Assembly: GCA_934486705.1 (NCBI GenBank)
Contig: CAKSQS010000006.1
Coordinates: forward strand, 16,986 to 80,985
Reading direction: 5' to 3'
DNA length: 64,000 nt
Source of the DNA: an uncultured Eubacteriales bacterium
GTDB taxonomy: Bacteria > Bacillota > Clostridia > Oscillospirales > Acutalibacteraceae
Notes under the pieces: model-generated
Databases searched by the model: none
Seen by the model: only the letters and a program-made list of their open reading frames with translations
What the model was told of the DNA's origin: nothing
Translations under genes and position numbers: made by a program
Shown: piece by piece, positions 23,619-31,443 of the stretch
Position numbering within the stretch: the stretch's first letter is position 1
Layout of the letters: each line of letters opens with the position of its first letter

Positions 23619-24257
23619 ATGAAGCTCATTCTTTTGGGAGCACCGGGCGCCGGTAAAGGCACCCAGGCTGAGATAATCTCAGAAAAATATAATATTCCGA
23701 CCATTTCCACCGGCAACATTATTCGTGCTGCACTTAAAAACGGAACGGAAATGGGACTGAAAGCAAAATCATATATCGACGCGGGCGAGCTTGTTCCCGA
23801 TGATGTCGTTATAGGCATCATTAAGGAGCGTTTAGCTGAAAGCGACTGTGCAAACGGTTACATTTTAGACGGCTTCCCGCGCACGATTCCGCAGGCAGAA
23901 GCGCTTGACGAAATGGGCTTCGGTATCGACGCCGCACTCTCAATTGAGGTTGCGGACAGCGAGATAGTAAAGCGTATGTCGGGCAGACGCGTTTGCGAAA
24001 AATGCGGCGCCAGCTACCACACCGAGTATAAAAAACCGGCTGAAGAGGGCGTTTGCAATTCCTGCGGCGGCGCGCTTGTTATCCGTAAGGACGACGAGCC
24101 CGAAACCGTGAAAAACAGACTTAACGTTTATCACGAGCAGACCGAGCCGCTGAAAGATTATTACAAGAACTGCGGAAAACTCATCACTGTCGAGGGGCAG
24201 GACGAGGTTAAGGATACTACCCGTCTTGTACTCGAGGCGTTGGAGAAAAATATATGA
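23619..24257 (+). CDS. adk: Adenylate kinase
   Basis: 212 residues. P-loop GAPGAGKGTQ at the start, DGFPRTIPQAEAL, and a long-type LID domain with four cysteines (CEKCGASYH and CNSCGG) for zinc, as in Gram-positive enzymes. It interconverts ATP+AMP and 2 ADP. The stop overlaps the map start (ATGA). Confidence 0.97.
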   Translation: MKLILLGAPGAGKGTQAEIISEKYNIPTISTGNIIRAALKNGTEMGLKAKSYIDAGELVPDDVVIGIIKERLAESDCANGYILDGFPRTIPQAEALDEMGFGIDAALSIEVADSEIVKRMSGRRVCEKCGASYHTEYKKPAEEGVCNSCGGALVIRKDDEPETVKNRLNVYHEQTEPLKDYYKNCGKLITVEGQDEVKDTTRLVLEALEKNI

Positions 24258-25003
24258 TAGTGCTTAAAACCGGCCGCGAGCTTAAAATAATGAAAGAGGC
24301 TTGCAGTATATCGGCCGGAGCATTAGAGGTAGCCGGCAAAGCGGTAGAGCCCGGAGTAACAACGGCTGAGATCGACCGTCTGGCGGAGGAATACATCCGA
24401 CGTCGCGGCGGCGAGCCCAACTTTAAAAATTACGAGGGCTACCCCGCTACTGCCTGTATATCTATTAACAACGAGGTAATTCACGGCATACCTTCCGAAA
24501 AGCGCAAGCTGCGCGCCGGCGATATAGTAAGTATCGACCTCGGCGCTAAGTTCGACGGGTATCACGGCGATAACGCCGCCACTTTCGCCTGCGGGGATGT
24601 ATCTCCGGAAGCGAAGCGGCTGATGGACACAACGCGCGAAAGCCTTTACGAGGGAATACGCGCAGCGTGTGCGGGCGGCAGAATCGGTGATATAGGTCAC
24701 GCTGTTCAGAGTTATGTTGAGGCGCGTGGGTATTCGGTCGTGCGGCAGTTTGTCGGTCACGGCGTGGGTACGCACCTGCATGAAGCTCCCGAGGTTCCCA
24801 ATTTCGGCACACCCGGCAGGGGAATACGCCTGATGCCCGGAATGACCATAGCAATAGAACCGATGGTAAACGCCGGAGGTTACGATGTTAAGGTTCAGCC
24901 GGACGGGTGGACTGTTTTAACCAAGGACGGCTCGCTTTCCGCTCACTTTGAGCATACGATAGTGATAACCGCCGACGGTCCTAAAATTATGACCGTGGTT
25001 TGA
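24254..25003 (+). CDS. map: Methionine aminopeptidase, type I
   Basis: 249 residues. Visible metal-ligand motifs: DLGAKFDGYHGDNAATF (two Asp), FVGHGVGTHLHEAP (His), MTIAIEPMVN and SAHFEHTIVIT (two Glu). It removes N-terminal Met from new proteins. It overlaps adk by 4 bases and belongs to the same operon. Confidence 0.97.
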   Translation: MIVLKTGRELKIMKEACSISAGALEVAGKAVEPGVTTAEIDRLAEEYIRRRGGEPNFKNYEGYPATACISINNEVIHGIPSEKRKLRAGDIVSIDLGAKFDGYHGDNAATFACGDVSPEAKRLMDTTRESLYEGIRAACAGGRIGDIGHAVQSYVEARGYSVVRQFVGHGVGTHLHEAPEVPNFGTPGRGIRLMPGMTIAIEPMVNAGGYDVKVQPDGWTVLTKDGSLSAHFEHTIVITADGPKIMTVV

Positions 25004-25013
25004 GGAAACGCTT

Positions 25014-25274
25014 ATGGTGGGTCGCATAGTCTTTTCAAAGGCGGGGCGCGATAAAAACCACCTTATGGTGGTGGTGAGCGCGGATGATAAATTCCTTTAC
25101 CTTTGCGACGGTAAGGAACGCCCGCTTGAAAAACCGAAACGCAAAAATGTGAAGCACACAGCGTTTACAAACACAATTCTTGATGAAAACAGTTATAAAA
25201 CCAATAAGGCTTTGAGGCGGGAATTAGCCCGACTCAGGGACGAAGGCTTGAAAGGGAGGAACCAAAGTGTCTAA
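25014..25274 (+). CDS. KOW-domain RNA-binding protein (L14e-like)
   Basis: 86 residues. A KOW-type start GRIVFSKAGRDKNHLMVVVSADDKFLYLCDGKERPLEKPKRKNVKH is followed by a basic helical end RRELARLRDEGLKGR. Small proteins of this type are common between map and infA in Clostridia; the role on the ribosome is unknown. GAGGAAA before ATG. It overlaps infA by 8 bases, which suggests coupled translation. Confidence 0.85.
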   Translation: MVGRIVFSKAGRDKNHLMVVVSADDKFLYLCDGKERPLEKPKRKNVKHTAFTNTILDENSYKTNKALRRELARLRDEGLKGRNQSV

Positions 25275-25485
25275 AGAAGATATGATAGAGCTTGAAGGCG
25301 TCGTTGTTGAGGCAATGCCTAACGCAATGTTCAAGGTAGAAATCCAGGGGGGACATATTATCCTCGCCCATATATCGGGAAAGCTCCGTATGAATTTCAT
25401 ACGTATACTCCCGGGCGACAAGGTGACTGTTGAAATGTCTCCGTACGATCTTTCAAAGGGTCGCATAACCTGGCGTTCAAAATAA
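25267..25485 (+). CDS. infA: Translation initiation factor IF-1
   Basis: 72 residues, the OB-fold standard. MSKEDMIELEGVVVEAMPNAMFKVEIQGGHIILAHISGKLRMNFIRILPGDKVTVE is diagnostic. GTG start, with GGGAGG upstream inside the KOW gene. It blocks the A site during initiation. Confidence 0.97.
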   Translation: MSKEDMIELEGVVVEAMPNAMFKVEIQGGHIILAHISGKLRMNFIRILPGDKVTVEMSPYDLSKGRITWRSK

Positions 25486-25515
25486 CAGTCAAAAATTTAA
25501 GGAGGTATAATCCAA

Positions 25516-25629
25516 ATGAAAGTCAGACCTTCTGTTAAAAAGATTTGCGAAAAATGCAAAATTATCAAGCGCAAGGGCAAGGTAATGGTTATCTGCGAAA
25601 ACCCCAAGCACAAACAGCGTCAGGGTTAA
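25516..25629 (+). CDS. rpmJ: 50S ribosomal protein L36
   Basis: 37 residues: MKVRPSVKKICEKCKIIKRKG and VMVICENPKHKQRQG, the zinc type with Cys-x2-Cys, Cys and His. AAGGAGG before ATG 25516. It is too short for usual ORF limits. Confidence 0.95.
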   Translation: MKVRPSVKKICEKCKIIKRKGKVMVICENPKHKQRQG

Positions 25630-25665
25630 TTGCGCGTGAAGAAAAAAATGGAGGTGCTTTGATAA

Positions 25666-26034
25666 ATGGCACGTATTGCTGGTGTTGATCTTCCGAACGA
25701 AAAGCGAGTCGAAATCGGACTTACTTACATTTTCGGCATAGGTCTTACAACATCTAAAAAAATCCTTGCCGATACAGGTATCAATCCCGATACCCGCGTC
25801 AAGGACTTAACCGAAGACGATATTTCAAAACTGCGTGAATATATCGACCACAACCTTCAGGTAGAGGGTGACCGTCGCCGTACAATCGCGTTTGATATTA
25901 AGAGACTTATCGAAATCGGAAGCTACCGCGGTTTGCGCCACAGAAAGGGTCTGCCGGTAAGAGGGCAGCGCTCAAAGACTAACGCGCGTACACGCAAAGG
26001 TCCGAAGAAGACCATAGCTAACAAGAAGAAATAA
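25666..26034 (+). CDS. rpsM: 30S ribosomal protein S13
   Basis: 122 residues. MARIAGVDLPNEKRVEIGLTYIFGIG and GSYRGLRHRKGLPVRGQRSKTNARTRKGPKK are diagnostic. It sits in the head and contacts P-site tRNA. GGAGG upstream. Confidence 0.97.
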   Translation: MARIAGVDLPNEKRVEIGLTYIFGIGLTTSKKILADTGINPDTRVKDLTEDDISKLREYIDHNLQVEGDRRRTIAFDIKRLIEIGSYRGLRHRKGLPVRGQRSKTNARTRKGPKKTIANKKK

Positions 26035-26050
26035 GTAGGAGGAAGATAAT

Positions 26051-26452
26051 ATGGCTACTGCAAAGGGCAAGACGACCGCTACACGCCGTCGCCGTGAGAA
26101 AAAGAATATCGAACGTGGCTCTGCTCATATCCAGTCTACCTTCAACAACACTATCGTTACCATCACCGATACGCAGGGCAACGCTCTTTCGTGGGCATCT
26201 GCCGGTGAGTTAGGTTTCAGAGGCTCAAGAAAGTCTACTCCTTTCGCGGCACAGAGCGCGGCAGAAACCGCTGCCAAGGCTGCTATGGAGCACGGTCTTA
26301 AGACTGTTGAAGTGTACGTTAAGGGTCCGGGCGCAGGACGTGAAGCGGCTATCCGCGCACTGCAGACCGCAGGTCTTGAGGTAAGTATGATTAAAGACGT
26401 TACCCCGATTCCGCACAACGGCTGCCGTCCTCCCAAGAGAAGACGCGTATAA
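26051..26452 (+). CDS. rpsK: 30S ribosomal protein S11
   Basis: 133 residues. ERGSAHIQSTFNNTIVTITDTQGNALSWASAGELGFRGSRKSTPFAAQ and the end DVTPIPHNGCRPPKRRRV are diagnostic. Platform protein of the small subunit. AGGAGG before ATG. Confidence 0.97.
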   Translation: MATAKGKTTATRRRREKKNIERGSAHIQSTFNNTIVTITDTQGNALSWASAGELGFRGSRKSTPFAAQSAAETAAKAAMEHGLKTVEVYVKGPGAGREAAIRALQTAGLEVSMIKDVTPIPHNGCRPPKRRRV

Positions 26453-26508
26453 TCGTTTAAAACTAATTTGCAATTTATTTTGCAGCTAAAATTTTGGAGG
26501 TGTAACAG

Positions 26509-27135
26509 ATGGCAAGATATACCGGTGCAGTTTGCAGACTTTGCCGCCGCGAGGGTCAGAAATTGTTCCTTAAGGGCGAGCGCTGCTATTCCGAGAAATG
26601 CTCGGTAGGACTGAGAGGCTACGCTCCCGGTCAGCACGGACAGGGCAGAAAGAAATCGTCCGAATACGGTATGCAGCTTCGCGCTAAGCAGACCGCAAGA
26701 CGTTTCTACGGCGTCCAGGAAAATCAGTTCCATCATTATTTTGAAATTGCTGAAAGAAAGCAGGGCATTACCGGCGATAACCTTTTAAGAATACTTGAAA
26801 GCCGCCTTGATAATGTTGTTTACAGAGTAGGCTTTGCGTCATCAAGAGCAGAGGCGCGTCAGCTTGTAGGTCACGGTCATTACGAAGTGAACGGCAAGCG
26901 CGTAGACATTGCTTCCTATCTCTTAAAGGCGGGCGATGTTGTTTCTATCTGCGAGAAGAGCCGCGCAAGCGAGAAGATCAAAGCAGTTGTAGAGGCTAAC
27001 AGCGCAAGACCCGTTCCCGAGTGGATTGACGTTGACCGCAACAACCTTTCGGCAAAGGTTATAGCTCTCCCGACAAGAGAACAGATTGAAGCTCCTGTTG
27101 ACGAGCAGCTCATCGTCGAGTTCTATTCTAAGTAA
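26509..27135 (+). CDS. rpsD: 30S ribosomal protein S4, zinc type
   Basis: 208 residues. MARYTGAVCRLCRREGQKLFLKGERCYSEKC is the four-cysteine zinc form. The S4 RNA-binding domain follows: RLDNVVYRVGFASSRAEARQLVGHGHYEVNG. It begins 30S assembly and in other bacteria represses the alpha operon. TTGGAGGTG upstream. Confidence 0.97.
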   Translation: MARYTGAVCRLCRREGQKLFLKGERCYSEKCSVGLRGYAPGQHGQGRKKSSEYGMQLRAKQTARRFYGVQENQFHHYFEIAERKQGITGDNLLRILESRLDNVVYRVGFASSRAEARQLVGHGHYEVNGKRVDIASYLLKAGDVVSICEKSRASEKIKAVVEANSARPVPEWIDVDRNNLSAKVIALPTREQIEAPVDEQLIVEFYSK

Positions 27136-27215
27136 TAGACCCGAAATAACGCAGCGTTCACCGTGCCGGGCACTGCGAAACCTAAAATTACGGTACGGAG
27201 AAACGGAGCTTTTAA

Positions 27216-28166
27216 ATGATAGAAATTGAAAAGCCCAGAATAGATACCGCTGAATTGACAAGCGACGGCACTTACGGCAGGTTCGTTATGGAACCGCTGG
27301 AGAGAGGCTACGCCACAACCCTCGGCAACAGCATGAGGCGCGTGCTGCTTTCAATCCTTCCCGGCGTTGCCGTTACATCGGTCAAGATCGACGGTGTTGT
27401 GCATGAGTTTTCCACCATTCCCGGTGTGAAAGAGGATGTTACCGAAATTATCCTCAACATAAAGGGACTGATTGCAAAGCTCCATGCCGATACGGCGAAG
27501 AAGATTTATATTGAGGCAGAGGGTCCCTGCGTGGTTACCGCCGCTTCGATAAAAGCCGATTCCGAGGTCGAGATTTTAAATCCCGATATGTATATAGCCA
27601 CTCTTGACGCGGGAGCTAAGCTCAATATGGAGATGACTCTCGATAAGGGCAGAGGTTATGTTTCCGCCGAGCAAAACAGACCGGCGCAGAACGTTATCGG
27701 CGTTATTCCCGTTGACTCTATCTACACGCCCGTACTCAAGGCTAACTTTAAGGTTGATAATACCCGCGTGGGTAATGTTACCGATAAGGGCAAGCTTACA
27801 ATGGAAATATGGACCGACGGCTCTATAAGAGCCAACGAGGCTATTTCTATGTCGGCTAAGGTGCTTATTGAGCACTTTGAGCTTTTCCTCGATTTAACCG
27901 AGGGCGTAAGCGAGACCGAGAGCATTATGGCGGAAAAGAACGACAACGAGAAGGAAAAGGTTCTCGATTTAACAATCGACGAGCTGGATTTATCTGTTCG
28001 CAGCTTCAACTGCCTGAAGCGCGCAGGTATAAATACGGTAGAGGATCTTATCAACAAGTCCGAAGAGGATATGATGAAGGTGAGAAACCTCGGCCGCAAG
28101 TCGCTTGAAGAGGTCATTGCAAAGCTGAATTCTTTCGGCTTCACCCTTAAAAACGACGACGAATAA
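27216..28166 (+). CDS. rpoA: RNA polymerase alpha subunit
   Basis: 316 residues. The N-terminal dimer domain (MEPLERGYATTLGNSMRRVLLSILPG) and the C-terminal domain (ELDLSVRSFNCLKRAGINTVEDLINKSEEDMMKVRNLGRKSLEEV) bind UP elements and regulators. Standard length. The 80-base spacer before it has a weak CGGAG site. Confidence 0.97.
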   Translation: MIEIEKPRIDTAELTSDGTYGRFVMEPLERGYATTLGNSMRRVLLSILPGVAVTSVKIDGVVHEFSTIPGVKEDVTEIILNIKGLIAKLHADTAKKIYIEAEGPCVVTAASIKADSEVEILNPDMYIATLDAGAKLNMEMTLDKGRGYVSAEQNRPAQNVIGVIPVDSIYTPVLKANFKVDNTRVGNVTDKGKLTMEIWTDGSIRANEAISMSAKVLIEHFELFLDLTEGVSETESIMAEKNDNEKEKVLDLTIDELDLSVRSFNCLKRAGINTVEDLINKSEEDMMKVRNLGRKSLEEVIAKLNSFGFTLKNDDE

Positions 28167-28210
28167 AGCAAAACCGCAGCAGTTTTTGCTGCAATAAGGA
28201 GTGAATGGAA

Positions 28211-28552
28211 ATGCCAGGTACCCGTAAACTCGGAAGAACCAGCGATCACAGAACTGCTATGCTCAGGGCAATGGTTACTTACCTGCTCGAAAACGGCAGA
28301 ATTGAGACCACCGTTACCCGCGCTAAGGAAGTAAGAGCAATGGCAGAGAAGTATATTACACTCGCTAAGGATAATAACCTGAACAGCAAGCGTCAGGCAT
28401 TGGCGTTTATTACTAAGGAGGACGTTGTTGCAAAGCTCTTCAACGAAATCGCTCCCAAGTATTCGGATGTTAACGGCGGCTACACCCGCATTGTTAAAAC
28501 CGGACCGCGCCGCGGCGACGCTGCCGAAATGGCAATTATCGAGTTAATATGA
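28211..28552 (+). CDS. rplQ: 50S ribosomal protein L17
   Basis: 113 residues. MPGTRKLGRTSDHRTAMLRAMVTYLLENGRIETTVTRAKEVR is diagnostic. ATG 28211 fits AAGGAG at 9 bases; the ATG at 28205 is only 3 bases away from it. Last gene of the superoperon; the terminator at 28722 follows. Confidence 0.96.
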   Translation: MPGTRKLGRTSDHRTAMLRAMVTYLLENGRIETTVTRAKEVRAMAEKYITLAKDNNLNSKRQALAFITKEDVVAKLFNEIAPKYSDVNGGYTRIVKTGPRRGDAAEMAIIELI

Positions 28553-28559
28553 TTTTAAG

Positions 28560-28721
28560 GCTTTAAGCCTGAACTTTAGTACTCACATTTTTTACGCGCA
28601 GTTATATGCGCCGATGATGTGTGTGCTAAACCGAGGGGGAACGGGCGCGGTAAGTGCTCGGATGCCCTCGCACTTAATAATTCGGAATACGGAATGCGTA
28701 ATTCGGAATTAAAATAACGCG
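28560..28721. repeat. Spacer with GGAATGCG-type short repeats
   Basis: No gene. 28676-28712 holds iterations TAATTCGGAATACGGAATGCG, then TAATTCGGAATTA, of the same type as 9500-9535. The rest shows nothing I can name. Confidence 0.5.
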
Positions 28722-28766
28722 CAGCCCTGCGGTTATCGAAAAAAGATAACTGCAGGGCTGTTTTTT
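28722..28766 (+). terminator. Terminator of the S10-spc-alpha operon
   Basis: A 16-bp stem starting CAGCCCTGCGGTTATC (one G-T), a 7-base A-rich loop and TTTTTT. Confidence 0.9.
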
Positions 28767-28783
28767 GCATTATAACGGCGGTA

Positions 28784-28811
28784 TTGACATTTTAATTTTT
28801 TATGCTATAAT
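28784..28811 (+). promoter_or_regulatory. Promoter of antitoxin RNA, locus C
   Basis: TTGACA (28784-28789), 16-base spacer ending TATGC, TATAAT (28806-28811). Confidence 0.85.
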
Positions 28812-28817
28812 ATAAAC

Positions 28818-28903
28818 AGAAAGGCAACCGATAGACGGTTAGCCCCTGATACAGTTTAGAGAAATAAACCGAACTTGGGGAAGTGGCGGTTTATTTCTTT
28901 TTT
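28818..28903 (+). ncRNA. Candidate type I antitoxin RNA, locus C
   Basis: About 85 nt with the 5' element AAAGGCAACCGATAGACGG then TTAGCCCC, ending at the bidirectional hairpin AGAAATAAACCG and complement (28860-28903) with a T-run. It overlaps the toxin stop region on the opposite strand. Confidence 0.7.
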
Positions 28904-28965
28904 ATTGCAATTATGTAACCTGTTGCAAATATCAAAATTAAAATGATAAATACATAGTAATCCAT
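28891..28965 (-). CDS. Small hydrophobic peptide, candidate type I toxin, locus C
   Basis: 24 residues: MDYYVFIILILIFATGYIIA then IKKK. It has one membrane span and a lysine tail, and is identical in protein sequence to the copy at 29228-29302 with two silent base changes. ATG with AGGGGAC 6 bases upstream; that site is paired with CCCCT just before it (leader GCCCCTTATAGGGGAC). The leader begins with AAGGCAACCTACAACGGTAGG (28984-29021 region). The stop lies in the shared terminator. It resembles in layout the Fst and TxpA-type membrane toxins; identity unproven. Confidence 0.7.
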   Translation of the reverse strand: MDYYVFIILILIFATGYIIAIKKK

Positions 28966-29047
28966 AAGCAACGTCCCCTATAAGGGGCAAGACTTAACCG
29001 CCTACCGTTGTAGGTTGCCTTAAAGGGTGCTTTTAAGCACCGAGAAT

Positions 29048-29076
29048 ATTTTACACTATTATTAACGGCTTGTCAA
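29048..29076 (-). promoter_or_regulatory. Promoter of toxin mRNA, locus C
   Basis: Minus strand TTGACA (29071-29076), 17-base spacer, TAAAAT (29048-29053). Confidence 0.85.
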
Positions 29077-29116
29077 TAATTTCGGTTTTGCCGTCTTTTT
29101 CGCAACATTTTATTTC

Positions 29117-29144
29117 TTGACTTTTTTAAACGATATGTTATAAT
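29117..29144 (+). promoter_or_regulatory. Promoter of antitoxin RNA, locus D
   Basis: TTGACT (29117-29122), 16-base spacer, TATAAT (29139-29144). Confidence 0.8.
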
Positions 29145-29150
29145 ATAAGC

Positions 29151-29240
29151 AGAAAGGCAACCGATAGACGGTTAGCCCCAAATTTTCAGTTTAAGAAATA
29201 AACCGTTAAGTTGGTAGCTTGGGCGGTTTATTTCTTTTTT
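29151..29240 (+). ncRNA. Candidate type I antitoxin RNA, locus D
   Basis: About 90 nt, same 5' element as locus C, ending at the hairpin AAGAAATAAACCG and complement (29193-29236) and T-run. Between the 5' element and the terminator the sequence differs from locus C, so the two antitoxins may be partly specific. Confidence 0.7.
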
Positions 29241-29302
29241 ATTGCAATTATGTAACCCGTTGCAAATATCAAAATCAAAATGATAAATACATAGTAATCC
29301 AT
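29228..29302 (-). CDS. Small hydrophobic peptide, candidate type I toxin, locus D
   Basis: 24 residues, protein identical to locus C. ATG with GGGGGGGTG 6 bases upstream, again paired with a preceding CCCC (GCCCCTCATGGGG). Leader motif AAGGCAACCTACAACGGTAGG at about 29322-29360. It is a tandem copy of locus C, about 337 bases away. Confidence 0.7.
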   Translation of the reverse strand: MDYYVFIILILIFATGYIIAIKKK

Positions 29303-29384
29303 AAGCAACACCCCCCCATGAGGGGCAAGACTTAACCGCCTACCGTTGTAGGTTGCCTTAAAGGGTGCTTTCAGCACCGACAAT

Positions 29385-29413
29385 ATTTTACAATAAGTTT
29401 AATACTTTGTCAA
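29385..29413 (-). promoter_or_regulatory. Promoter of toxin mRNA, locus D
   Basis: Minus strand TTGACA (29408-29413), 17-base spacer, TAAAAT (29385-29390). Confidence 0.85.
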
Positions 29414-29438
29414 TAACCGCCGTAATTATTCATTTAGA

Positions 29439-29660
29439 CTATCTTTTAGGAAATTTTAAATTTTCGGGTAGGCCGAGTATATAATCGGCGGAGACTTTAT
29501 AAAAATTACATAGCTTTTTTAATTGATGTAACGGAAGCTCACGTTTATTAAGTTCATATTGTGAGTAACTTGCTTGTTTTATGCCGAGAATGTTTGCAAC
29601 CTGTGCTTGAGTAAGGTCATTATCCTCGCGTAAAGCTCTGATTATTTCGTAGTATTCCAT
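29439..29660 (-). CDS. XRE-family transcriptional regulator
   Basis: 73 residues, one helix-turn-helix domain: LREDNDLTQAQVANILGIKQASYSQYELNKRELP, then LCNFYKVSADYILGLPENLKFPKR. It is a close relative of the protein at 40245-40469, which shares the VSADYIL and FPKR end. Start ATG 29660 with GGGTG upstream; a GTG start 9 bases earlier is possible. Divergent from the small gene at 29754, with a palindrome between them, so it probably controls both. Confidence 0.8.
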   Translation of the reverse strand: MEYYEIIRALREDNDLTQAQVANILGIKQASYSQYELNKRELPLHQLKKLCNFYKVSADYILGLPENLKFPKR

Positions 29661-29691
29661 TATTTTCACCCGAAATATATTTTACAATACG

Positions 29692-29710
29692 TCAATATGC
29701 TATATTGACT
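29692..29710. promoter_or_regulatory. Palindromic operator in the divergent promoter region
   Basis: GTCAATA-TGCTA-TATTGAC, overlapping the -35 box (TTGACT, 29705-29710) of the plus-strand promoter, whose -10 is TAAAAT (29728-29733). Likely site for the adjacent XRE protein (inference). Confidence 0.6.
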
Positions 29711-29753
29711 TTTACGTCATTTTGTTATAAAATATTTTTCGGAGATGATAAAA

Positions 29754-29969
29754 ATGTTTGAAGAAAATTTTGACGAAATGCAGTGGGCACTTGAAGAACT
29801 CGAAAATCTTTATATGCTTTTAAAAGCATACAGTTATAAAAAATCCGAATTTTCAAGTGAATTCAGTGCCGAAAATTTTAAATCCTGTGAAAAGCTGTTT
29901 AATGATATGGCGGAGCAGTACAGCAGACAGTACCTTGAAAACACGCGCCTGATACTGAAAAGGCTGTAA
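29754..29969 (+). CDS. Hypothetical small acidic helical protein
   Basis: 71 residues: MFEENFDEMQWALEELENLYMLLKAY and a second helix AENFKSCEKLFNDMAEQYSRQYLENTRLILKRL. It looks like a two-helix hairpin without membrane segment. CGGAG lies 9 bases before ATG 29754. It has a good promoter and is divergent from the XRE gene. I do not recognise the family; an antitoxin or adaptor role is a guess. Confidence 0.55.
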   Translation: MFEENFDEMQWALEELENLYMLLKAYSYKKSEFSSEFSAENFKSCEKLFNDMAEQYSRQYLENTRLILKRL

Positions 29970-29994
29970 AGGAATGGGCTGTGTAACAGCGCCG

Positions 29995-31386
29995 TCAAGC
30001 TTCCGGCTTACCGTTTATAAAGTCGGTTATGCATTGTATCTGCTTTAAAACCGAATTTTCACCCGTGCCGCCCGCCGAAATGCGCTTTGAAACGCAGGTT
30101 TCAAGCGAAATTTCATTATAAAGGTCGGAATCAAAAAGGCTGTCAAGCTCTTTATATTTTTCAATCGGCACGTTTTCAAGCACAAGTCCGTTTTCAATGC
30201 AATACGCCACAATTTCACCGACCTTTTTATAAGCGGCTCTGAACGGCATACCCTTTTTAACAAGATAATCGGCTAAATCGGTAGCGTTTATAAATCCCTC
30301 CCCAGCCGCCTTATACATATTTCCGGGCAGCACCTTCATTGTGGCTATCATTGGCGCAAATACCGTAAGGCACTGCTTTACGGTATCAACCGCGTCGAAA
30401 ATTGCCTCTTTATCCTCCTGCATATCCTTATTATACGCAAGCGGCAGACCCTTAAGTGTAGTAAGCAGCGCCATTAAATCGCCGTATACTCTGCCCGTTT
30501 TGCCGCGCACCAATTCCGCCATATCGGGGTTTTTCTTTTGCGGCATAATGCTTGAACCCGTGGTGTAGCTGTCGTCAAGTTCAATAAACTTAAATTCCCA
30601 CGAAGACCAAAGTATTATTTCCTCTGAAAAGCGGGAAAGGTGCATCATAAGTATTGAAAAAGCGCTTAAAAGCTCTAAGCAAAAGTCCCTGTCGGATACG
30701 CCGTCTATGCTGTTAAGGGAAATACCCGTAAAGCCCAAATGCGCGGCTTCAAAATAACGGTCGGTATCGTACGTAGTGCCGGCAAGTGCGCAAGAGCCTA
30801 TGGGGCACTGGGAAATCATCCTTTTTTCGGCGTCGGCAATTCTTTCAAAATCGCGTTTCAGCATAAATGCATAGCTTAAAATGTGGTGGGCAAAGGTTAT
30901 GGGCTGCGCGCGCTGCAAATGGGTGTAGCCGGGCATTATTGTGTTTACGTTTTCCTTTGCCTTGTCTGCTATTGCGGCGATAAGCTTTAAAATAAGTCCG
31001 CCTATCTCCTCACATTCGTTTGCCATATACATTCTTATATCAAGCGCTACCTGGTCGTTACGGCTGCGCGCTGTGTGCAGCCTTTTGCCCGAGTCGCCTA
31101 TTCTTTTTGTAAGCTCCTCTTCAATAAACATATGTATATCCTCGGCGTCGCTCTCAAGCGGCAGTTTTCCGCTTTCAATATCCGTTAAAATACCCGAAAG
31201 CCCTTTTATAATCTCGGCTTTCTCTTCCTCGGTTATTATCTTTTTATCCCCGAGCATTTTCGCGTGCATAACAGAGCCTGAAATATCCTGCTTATACATA
31301 CGGTTATCAAAGTGAAACGAAGAATTAAAATCATCCGCCTGCTTATCAAGCGCGCCCTTAAAGCGCCCTGCCCACATTTTTCCCAT
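29995..31386 (-). CDS. argH: Argininosuccinate lyase
   Basis: 463 residues. GKMWAGRFKGALDKQADDFNSSFHFD at the start, and the fumarase-superfamily signature GSSIMPQKKNPDMAELVRGKTGRVYGD. It splits argininosuccinate into arginine and fumarate. Start at ATG 31386, with AGGAG 9 bases upstream. It follows argG by 57 bases on the same strand, so it is probably in one operon. Confidence 0.96.
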   Translation of the reverse strand: MGKMWAGRFKGALDKQADDFNSSFHFDNRMYKQDISGSVMHAKMLGDKKIITEEEKAEIIKGLSGILTDIESGKLPLESDAEDIHMFIEEELTKRIGDSGKRLHTARSRNDQVALDIRMYMANECEEIGGLILKLIAAIADKAKENVNTIMPGYTHLQRAQPITFAHHILSYAFMLKRDFERIADAEKRMISQCPIGSCALAGTTYDTDRYFEAAHLGFTGISLNSIDGVSDRDFCLELLSAFSILMMHLSRFSEEIILWSSWEFKFIELDDSYTTGSSIMPQKKNPDMAELVRGKTGRVYGDLMALLTTLKGLPLAYNKDMQEDKEAIFDAVDTVKQCLTVFAPMIATMKVLPGNMYKAAGEGFINATDLADYLVKKGMPFRAAYKKVGEIVAYCIENGLVLENVPIEKYKELDSLFDSDLYNEISLETCVSKRISAGGTGENSVLKQIQCITDFINGKPEA

Positions 31387-31443
31387 TTTTCGCACTCCTG
31401 TAATTATGCCGTCTGAAAATTCAGGCGGCATAGGTTTTAAAAT

